Assembly: GCA_016288255.1 (NCBI GenBank)
Contig: JAEEYS010000098.1
Coordinates: 1 to 13,584 of the forward strand
DNA from: Bacillota bacterium
GTDB taxonomy: Bacteria > Bacillota > Tb-RUG-66
Direction: 5' to 3'
Length of the DNA: 13,584 nt
Part shown: piece after piece, positions 6,874-12,316 of the stretch
How the letters are laid out: each line of letters begins with the position of its first letter
Numbering within the stretch: the stretch's first letter is position 1
The notes under the pieces: model-generated
Told to the model about the DNA's origin: nothing
Seen by the model: the letters and a program-made list of their open reading frames with translations, nothing else
Databases searched by the model: none
Program-made: the position numbers and the translations under genes

Positions 6874-8291
6874 CAAATAAATCAACAGGGAAAAATGTGA
6901 TCAAAAAGGATGGGGGCATCCAAAATTCCGCAAATGATATTTTGATTGCGCTGGCAGGGAATCCCAATGTGGGGAAGAGCACTGTTTTTAACGCTTTGAC
7001 CGGTATGAATCAGCATACGGGCAATTGGCCGGGAAAAACCGTTGCCACAGCGGAAGGAAATTATCTTTATGAGGGGAAAAATCATATTGTGGTGGATCTG
7101 CCCGGTACGTATTCTTTGATGGCAAGCAGTCAGGAAGAAGAGGTAGCGCGAAACTTTATTTGTTTCGGGGAACCGGACGTAACGGTTGTGGTGACAGACG
7201 CCACTTGTTTGGAAAGAAACTTGAATTTGGTGCTCCAGTCCATGGAAATTCGAAACAATGTCGTTTTATGTGTGAATTTATTGGATGAGGCAAAGAAAAA
7301 AAGAATAGAAGTGGATTTCAAAAAATTATCAGCTGTATTGGGGATCCCCGTAGTAGGGACCAGTGCCAGAAATCTACAGGGGCTGGAAGAATTAAAAAAG
7401 ACGATTTGGGAAGAAGCAAACAAAAAAGGGAAAAAGAAAGTATTAAAAGTGGCTTACGGGAAAGCGATAGAAGAAGCGATACAAGGGGTGGAAGAGGAGA
7501 TATTGGAAAAAACAGAGGGCAAAATGGAAAGCAGATGGTTGGCGCTTCGCCTTTTGGACCCGGATCAGAGTCTGATAGAGGAAATAGAAAAGTTTTTGCA
7601 CTGGAAAGCGGGAAAAGACCAAGCTGTTATTAAAAAATGTGAGACAGCGAAGGCAAATCTGCTGTGCCAGGGTATTGATCGGATCAAATTACGGGATGAG
7701 ATCGTTTCTTCTCTGGTGAAAACAGCGGAAAAGATCGCCAGGGATACCGTGACCATACAAAACAAGAATTATGATCAAAGAGACAGAAAGATAGATCGGA
7801 TATTGACTTCCAAAAGATTCGGGATCCCCATTATGATTCTGCTTTTGGGGTTGGTATTTTGGATCACGATCACAGGCTCCAATTATCCCTCTCGGTATTT
7901 GGCGAATGTGCTTTTTTGGTTTCAGGATAGATTAACGGAGCTATTTCGGTATCTTCACGCGCCAGACTGGCTGCATGGATTTTTGGTTTTGGGAGTATAC
8001 CGTACTTTGGCTTCGGTGGTTTCTGTTATGCTTCCGCCTATGGCGATTTTTTTCCCGCTTTTTACACTTTTGGAAGATCTGGGATATTTGCCTCGCGTTG
8101 CCTTTAATTTGGACCATTACTTCAAAAGGGCCTGTGCCTGCGGCAAACAGGCGTTGACCATGGCCATGGGGTTTGGATGCAACGCGGCGGGCGTGATAGG
8201 ATGCCGTATCATCGATTCTCCCAGAGAACGGCTGATCGCGGTGTTGACCAATAATTTTGTGCCCTGTAACGGACGATTTCCGTTACCATAA
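6864..8291 (+). pseudogene. feoB: FeoB ferrous iron transporter, truncated in the permease domain
   Basis: This frame encodes 475 residues of a FeoB, which would normally be a GTPase-coupled Fe(II) importer of at least 600 residues. The N-terminal G domain is intact: G1 GNPNVGKST at 32-40, G3 DLPGTYSL and G4 NLLDE. A helical spacer region follows. The permease starts near residue 320 and includes LEDLGYLPRVAF, GFGCNAAGVIG and NNFVPCNGRFP, the first gate-type repeat. It then ends abruptly in LP and a stop, so the second half of the permease is missing. The shifted frame resumes with TIKWAIIFLF, consistent with a frameshift. The start is TTG 6864, seven bases after GGGAGG. It is most likely a decayed paralogue of the complete feoB at 9187. 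A functional short form cannot be excluded without expression data. Confidence 0.75.
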
Positions 8292-8480
8292 AATGGGCAA
8301 TTATTTTTCTTTTTTTGATGTGCATCTGTCCGGTTTGGAAAAGTAGCGGGTCAACGCGGCAAGGACTTTGGACTTTTCTTCCGCTGATAATGGGACAGGG
8401 ATGACCGTGACAGTTTTGATCCTTTTCTTTTTCATATTTTTCACCTGTTATAATACATATTTTGCCGACAGAAAAAACAT
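8285..8480 (+). other. Frameshifted remnant of the feoB1 permease
   Basis: After the feoB1 stop, the frame starting at 8285 reads TIKWAIIFLFLM, then GLWTFLPLIMGQG, before a stop at 8402-8404. A third frame starting at ATG 8401 continues MTVTVLILFFFIFFT. These hydrophobic pieces occupy the place where the next FeoB membrane segments should be. Only about 60 codons remain of an expected 150-200, so both frameshifts and a deletion are implied. The assignment rests on position and hydrophobicity, not on a strong motif. Confidence 0.45.
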
Positions 8481-8491
8481 GAAAAATAATA

Positions 8492-8507
8492 GTTAGAAAT
8501 TACTAAC
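8492..8507. promoter_or_regulatory. Operator copy 2, GTTAG-N6-CTAAC (upstream of feo2 promoter)
   Basis: GTTAG-AAATTA-CTAAC, extended by one pair to AGTTAG/CTAACT (8491-8508). It lies 17 bp upstream of the feo2 -35 box and immediately after the feoB1 remnant. With the copy at 8625 it flanks the promoter at a centre-to-centre distance of 133 bp. Confidence 0.75.
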
Positions 8508-8524
8508 TTTTTTCCGTTTTTCTA

Positions 8525-8553
8525 TTGACATCAATTTTGATTTGTGATATAAA
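8525..8553 (+). promoter_or_regulatory. Promoter of the second feo operon
   Basis: TTGACA (8525-8530) is a perfect -35, and TATAAA (8548-8553) lies exactly 17 bp downstream with an extended TGA before it. This is the strongest promoter in the window. Transcription should start near 8560, leaving a leader of about 98 nt that holds a hairpin and operator copy 3. Confidence 0.8.
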
Positions 8554-8588
8554 ATATACGGAATTCATCAAAAGATAGATTATGACAG

Positions 8589-8608
8589 TGGTTGGCGCAT
8601 GCCAGCCA
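8589..8608 (+). promoter_or_regulatory. Leader hairpin of the feo2 transcript
   Basis: An 8-pair stem (8589-8596 with 8601-8608, one G-U pair) closes a GCAT tetraloop about 30 nt into the transcript. It has no U-tract, so it is not a terminator. It may stabilise the 5' end or belong to a larger regulatory fold. Confidence 0.4.
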
Positions 8609-8624
8609 TATAAAATGTTTAAAG

Positions 8625-8640
8625 GTTAGCTATTACTAAC
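8625..8640. promoter_or_regulatory. Operator copy 3, GTTAG-N6-CTAAC (feoA2 leader)
   Basis: GTTAG-CTATTA-CTAAC lies in the transcribed leader, about 65 bp after the start point and just upstream of the feoA2 ribosome site. It could act as a roadblock or cooperate by looping with the copy at 8492. Confidence 0.7.
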
Positions 8641-8657
8641 TTATTTGGGGGATGACT

Positions 8658-8870
8658 ATGATACCACTTAGCGTTCTTGGAGACGGAAACGAAGGAATCA
8701 TCAAAAAAATCGGTGGGAAGCCCGAGGTCAAAAAACATCTGGAAGATCTTGGGTTCATTGTAGGAGAGGCGGTTGCTGTGATTACGGAACAAAATGGCAA
8801 CATTATTGTAAAAGTAAAAGAAGCGAGAATCGCGATCAGCAGAGAAATGGCTTCCAAAATTTATGTTTAA
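8658..8870 (+). CDS. feoA: FeoA-domain protein, first of the second feo operon
   Basis: This 70-residue protein is a compact FeoA-family SH3-like domain. It shows IPLSVLGDG at the N terminus, VKKHLEDLGFIVGEAVAVI in the middle (the RRRLxxMGhxxGxxhxVh block) and IIVKVKEARIAISREMASKI at the end. It lacks the GDPxE loop of canonical FeoA, so it belongs to the shorter FeoA type found as the first of two FeoAs in Clostridia. I choose ATG 8658 over ATG 8652, because GGGGG at 8647-8651 is six bases from the former and directly abuts the latter. It is first in the operon, 41 nt before feoA3. Confidence 0.85.
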   Translation: MIPLSVLGDGNEGIIKKIGGKPEVKKHLEDLGFIVGEAVAVITEQNGNIIVKVKEARIAISREMASKIYV

Positions 8871-8911
8871 TATTTTTTATCATAGAGATACAGATCAAAG
8901 GAGGAAACAGG

Positions 8912-9136
8912 ATGAGGACATTGAGAGATGTTGCGATCGGCAGCACCTGTAAGGTAAAACGGATCCATGGAGAAGGCGCCTTAAAGCGCAGGATCATGGA
9001 TATGGGTATTACAAAAGGGGTGGAGATCTATGTTCGAAAAGTGGCGCCCTTGGGGGATCCCATTGAGGTGACCGTAAGGGATTATGAACTCTCCATTCGC
9101 AAAGGTGACGCGGAATTGATCGAAGTACAAGAATAA
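8912..9136 (+). CDS. feoA: FeoA-domain protein, canonical type
   Basis: This 74-residue cytosolic protein is the textbook FeoA of the cluster and should bind FeoB and support Fe(II) transport. The order of elements is LRDVAIGSTCKVKRI, then GALKRRIMDMGITKGVEIYV, then APLGDPIEVTVRDYELSIRKGDAELI. Each matches the family block, including the GDP-x-E loop. AAAGGAGG is placed about eight bases before the ATG, the strongest ribosome site in the operon. It lies between feoA2 and feoB2. The 50-nt gap to feoB2 holds operator copy 4 rather than a terminator. Confidence 0.92.
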   Translation: MRTLRDVAIGSTCKVKRIHGEGALKRRIMDMGITKGVEIYVRKVAPLGDPIEVTVRDYELSIRKGDAELIEVQE

Positions 9137-9153
9137 AAAAATTTTAGTTAGCG

Positions 9154-9169
9154 GTTAGAAAAAACTAAC
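9154..9169. promoter_or_regulatory. Operator copy 4, GTTAG-N6-CTAAC with extra half-site (before feoB2)
   Basis: GTTAG-AAAAAA-CTAAC lies within the operon, upstream of the feoB2 ribosome site. A third half-site, AGTTAG (9146-9151), sits 7 bp upstream in the same orientation and can also pair with CTAACT (9165-9170). I see no good promoter between feoA3 and this site, so its position inside the operon is unexplained. Confidence 0.7.
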
Positions 9170-9186
9170 TGCAGAAAGGATAAATT

Positions 9187-11661
9187 ATGAGTATTCGTAT
9201 AGCACTTGCCGGGAACCCCAACAGCGGTAAAACGACTTTGTTTAATGCGTTTACCGGTTCAAATCAATATGTTGGGAACTGGCCCGGCGTAACAGTTGAA
9301 AAAAAAGAAGGGAAACTGAAAAGACACAGCGATGTAATCGTGACCGACCTTCCCGGTATCTATTCGCTTTCTCCTTATACTATTGAGGAGATCGTTGCGA
9401 GAGATTACCTGATTGACGAAAAACCGGATGCCATTATCAATATCGTGGATGGCACGAACTTAGAAAGGAATCTTTATCTCACAACACAGATCGTTGAATT
9501 GGGTATCCCTGTGGTAGTTGCCATCAACATGATGGATGTTGTGAAAAAAAGAGGGGACAAGATCGACGTTGCGGAATTGTCCCGCCAGCTGGCCTGCCCT
9601 GTGGTAGAAATTTCGGCGTTAAAGGGCACCGGCGTTGACACCGTTGCGGATATGGCGGTAGAAGCCGCTAACGGAAAACCCACTGTTCCGCAGCATTCTT
9701 TTAGCGGAACGGTAGAACATGCGCTGGCTCATATTGAAGAAGCGGTGGTGCATGATATGCCTGCCGAACAGCAGAGATGGTATGCCATCAAGATCTTCGA
9801 AGAAGATGAAAAAGTCCTGGAAAGACTGAATATCGCGCCTGACGTGATGGCGCATATCAAAGAAGACATTGCGTCGGCAGAAGCGGAAATGGATGATGAC
9901 GCGGAATCTATCATCACAAATGAAAGATACATTTATATTTCTTCTATGATCCAATCTTGTTATAAAAAAGCGAACAAAGGACAGCTTTCCACAAGCGATA
10001 AAATCGATAAAGTCGTGACGAACCGTTTCTTGGGACTTCCTATTTTTGCATTGATCATGTTCCTGGTCTATTCGATCTCCATGTCGGGGGCGGCTCTTGG
10101 CACAGGCTTGACTGACTGGGCAAACGACGGTCTTTTCGGCGACGGATGGCATCTTGCAGGGAAAAGCGAGTATGAAGAAGCAATGGATACATACGCGAAA
10201 GAATACCTGTTCTCCAATGTGGAATTCAAAGAAACCATTGAAGAAGCAGTGGCTGCGGAAGTGCCCGGCGCAGAAGATATTTTGGGTGCAGTAGAAGATG
10301 GAAGTTGGGGCGATTTTGAAGAACCGTATGAATTCTTTGCGGATTCTCTTGCGGAACAAGGATATGATATTTCGGAATATGTTACCTATGCTATGGGTGA
10401 TGAAGAAGAAGGGATCGAACCGGCAGGAGAGGTTCCGGAACCTGAAAATTATGGGACTTGGGTACCGGGGATCCCGGTTTTGATCGGCAACCTTTTGGAA
10501 AAGATGGGTGCCAATGAATTTGTAACAGGCTTGATCCTTGACGGGATCGTCGCAGGGGTCGGCGCAGTACTCGGTTTCGTGCCGCAGATGCTGGTTCTTT
10601 TCCTTTGCTTGGCTTTCTTGGAAAGCTGCGGTTATATGGCTCGTGTCGCTTTTATTATGGACCGTATCTTCAGAAAATTCGGTCTTTCCGGCAAAAGCTT
10701 CATCCCTGTATTGGTTGGGACAGGATGCGGTGTTCCGGGGATCATGGCTTCCCGTACCATTGAAAATGAGCGCGACCGCCGTATGACGATCATGACAACG
10801 ACGTTTATCCCTTGCGGAGCAAAACTGCCGATCATTACAATGATCGCCGTTGCTTTGTTCCACGGGTCTTCTCTTGTTGCGACAAGCGCTTATTTTGTAG
10901 GGATCGCGGCAATCGTTTGCTCCGGGATCATTTTGAAAAAGACAAAAATGTTTGCGGGAGATCCTGCGCCCTTTGTTATGGAACTTCCTTCTTATCACCT
11001 TCCCACAGTAGGTACGGTCCTTCGCTCTATGTGGGAACGCGGTTGGTCCTTTATTAAAAAAGCAGGAACGATCATTCTTATTTCTTCTATCGTTGTATGG
11101 CTGGGTTCCGTATTTGGTTATATCGATGGGCAATTCGGTTTCAGCCCGGATATGGAATTGGAAAACAGCGTGCTTGGCATGCTTGCCAACGGGATCAAGT
11201 TTATCTTTGCTCCTCTTGGATTTGGTACGGGAGTGGAAGGGATCAAGGCAACCATCGCTACCATTATGGGTCTTGTAGCAAAAGAAGAAGTGGTAGGGGT
11301 ATTCGGCGTATTGGATTTCGCAGGATTGACAAAATTAGCCGCTTATTCCTTCTTGCTGTTCAACCTTCTTTGCGCTCCTTGTTTTGCGGCGATCGGCGCG
11401 ATCAAGAGAGAAATGAACTCGGCAAAATGGACCTGGTTCGCGATCGCTTACCAATGCGTGCTTGCTTACGCAGTCGCGCTTTGCGTATATCAGATCGGTT
11501 CCATCTTTACAGAAGAGATGAATGTAATTGGTTTGATCTTCGCTATTTTGGTTCTGGTGGGATTCTTCTATCTGCTGTTCAGAAAGAATAAATATGATGA
11601 AAACCACCTGACTGTTGCAGTCAAGAAAACAAAAAAACAAATGGCAAATGTTTCTGAATAA
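9187..11661 (+). CDS. feoB: FeoB ferrous iron transporter (complete, with acidic loop insert)
   Basis: This 824-residue membrane GTPase should import Fe(II). The N-terminal G domain carries G1 GNPNSGKTT at 9-17, G3 DLPGIYSLS, G4 NMMD and the G5-like SALKG. A helical domain runs to about residue 270. The first membrane segment begins near 280 (FLGLPIFALIMFLVYSIS). An acidic stretch of roughly 110 residues (about 312-425) follows, then the remaining segments. Gate motifs are intact: CGYMARVAF, TGCGVPGIMASRT and FIPCGAKLPI in the first repeat, and the Cys-containing CAPCFAAIGAIKREM near the end. The length exceeds the usual 650-770 because of the acidic insert, which should face outside. GAAAGGAT lies about six bases before the ATG. 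It is the third gene of the operon and the only complete feoB in the window. Confidence 0.95.
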   Translation: MSIRIALAGNPNSGKTTLFNAFTGSNQYVGNWPGVTVEKKEGKLKRHSDVIVTDLPGIYSLSPYTIEEIVARDYLIDEKPDAIINIVDGTNLERNLYLTTQIVELGIPVVVAINMMDVVKKRGDKIDVAELSRQLACPVVEISALKGTGVDTVADMAVEAANGKPTVPQHSFSGTVEHALAHIEEAVVHDMPAEQQRWYAIKIFEEDEKVLERLNIAPDVMAHIKEDIASAEAEMDDDAESIITNERYIYISSMIQSCYKKANKGQLSTSDKIDKVVTNRFLGLPIFALIMFLVYSISMSGAALGTGLTDWANDGLFGDGWHLAGKSEYEEAMDTYAKEYLFSNVEFKETIEEAVAAEVPGAEDILGAVEDGSWGDFEEPYEFFADSLAEQGYDISEYVTYAMGDEEEGIEPAGEVPEPENYGTWVPGIPVLIGNLLEKMGANEFVTGLILDGIVAGVGAVLGFVPQMLVLFLCLAFLESCGYMARVAFIMDRIFRKFGLSGKSFIPVLVGTGCGVPGIMASRTIENERDRRMTIMTTTFIPCGAKLPIITMIAVALFHGSSLVATSAYFVGIAAIVCSGIILKKTKMFAGDPAPFVMELPSYHLPTVGTVLRSMWERGWSFIKKAGTIILISSIVVWLGSVFGYIDGQFGFSPDMELENSVLGMLANGIKFIFAPLGFGTGVEGIKATIATIMGLVAKEEVVGVFGVLDFAGLTKLAAYSFLLFNLLCAPCFAAIGAIKREMNSAKWTWFAIAYQCVLAYAVALCVYQIGSIFTEEMNVIGLIFAILVLVGFFYLLFRKNKYDENHLTVAVKKTKKQMANVSE

Positions 11662-11690
11662 AAGCATGTATTGCAGAGAGGGATGATGAA

Positions 11691-11942
11691 ATGTTACGAT
11701 TTCTGCAGGTGAATTGGGGCACAATAGTTGCACTGCTTGCAGTTGCATTTATCGTGTTTCTCGCAATTCGCACAATGGTTTTGGATAAAAAAGCAGGTAT
11801 TGGCATTTGCGGTCAAAAATGCGCACAGTGCGCCAAAATGGGGCATTGCGCGGAAGAAAAAGCAGAAGAGGCGCAAAGCAGTATGATGTGCGGCAGAAGC
11901 TGCTCCGGCTGTCAGTACAGCAATACCTGTCATCACAGTTAA
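11691..11942 (+). CDS. FeoB-associated Cys-rich membrane protein
   Basis: This 83-residue protein has one N-terminal membrane helix (about 10-31) followed by a Cys-rich tail. It matches the small family often found after feoB in Firmicutes, whose role in Fe(II) uptake is not established. The tail holds two copies of the same spacing, C-x3-C-x2-C-x5-C: Cys40-44-47-53 and Cys67-71-74-80. They are separated by an acidic linker (EEKAEEAQ), and HH lies near the end. Both copies could bind metal at the membrane surface. GAGGG lies about nine bases upstream of the ATG. It follows feoB2 after 29 nt in the same operon. Confidence 0.85.
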   Translation: MLRFLQVNWGTIVALLAVAFIVFLAIRTMVLDKKAGIGICGQKCAQCAKMGHCAEEKAEEAQSSMMCGRSCSGCQYSNTCHHS

Positions 11943-11947
11943 AAAAG

Positions 11948-11971
11948 AAGGCTGCTCAGTTGAGCAGCCTT
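11948..11971. terminator. 11-bp perfect inverted repeat between operon genes
   Basis: AAGGCTGCTCA (11948-11958) and its exact complement (11961-11971) are separated by two bases. On the + strand the tail is TTAAAAC, so it is at best a weak attenuator or a 3'-end stabilising stem. On the - strand it is followed by TTCTTTTTT, a better terminator, although no - strand gene needs one. It separates the Cys-rich and HMA genes. Confidence 0.45.
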
Positions 11972-11991
11972 AAAACGATTGAGGTGGTCGT

Positions 11992-12246
11992 ATGGTAAAA
12001 ATAAAAGTCGGGATCGACGGTATGATGTGCGGCATGTGTGAAGCGCATATCAATGACGCGATCCGTAAAAACTTTCCTGTAAAAAAAGTAAACGCTTCCC
12101 GCTCTAAGAAAATGGCGGAAATCATCGCAGAGAAAGAGATCGATGAGGAAAAACTGAAGCTGGTAATTGATGAGACCGGTTATACGATGACAAGTTATGA
12201 GGCGGAGCCTTACGAAAAAAAGGGACTCTTTGGTCTGAAAAAATAA
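11992..12246 (+). CDS. Small HMA-domain metal-binding protein (CopZ-like)
   Basis: This 84-residue cytosolic protein is a single heavy-metal-associated domain with the ferredoxin-like pattern. The metal site is GMMCGMCEAHI, with Cys13 and Cys16 in the MxCxxC loop, followed by VKKVNASRSKKMAEIIAE and a C-terminal DETGY element. A Lys/Gly tail (YEKKGLFGLKK) ends the chain. HMA domains normally carry Cu(I), Zn or Cd rather than Fe(II), so its presence at the end of a feo operon is notable. GAGGTGG (11981-11987) is the ribosome site. It is last in the operon, after a hairpin and before a strong terminator. The partner is unknown. Confidence 0.85.
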   Translation: MVKIKVGIDGMMCGMCEAHINDAIRKNFPVKKVNASRSKKMAEIIAEKEIDEEKLKLVIDETGYTMTSYEAEPYEKKGLFGLKK

Positions 12247-12272
12247 AAGCACTTCGGTGCTTTTATTTTTTT
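12242..12272 (+). terminator. Terminator of the feo2 operon (UUCG loop)
   Basis: The stem AATAAAAGCAC (12242-12252) pairs fully with 12257-12267 around a TTCG tetraloop closed by C-G, followed by T residues to 12272. It overlaps the stop codon of the HMA gene. The 12273-12316 stretch after it holds nothing recognisable apart from the next ribosome site. Confidence 0.92.
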
Positions 12273-12316
12273 GATTTTTTTGACCCGGGCAGAATAAAGA
12301 TAAGTAGGGTGATCGT

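Noticed and set aside
8492..8640. Classical Fur or IdeR box
   Set aside because: No GATAATGATAATCATTATC-type sequence is present. The GTTAG/CTAAC halves are 6 bp apart rather than the 1 bp of IdeR/DtxR boxes, so I do not call either site.
9619..11133. 504-codon open frame on the - strand inside feoB2
   Set aside because: It is fully antisense to the clearly conserved FeoB. Its translation is rich in His, Arg, Cys and Phe with no domain, and it has no ribosome site of its own. It is a by-product of the codon usage of feoB2.
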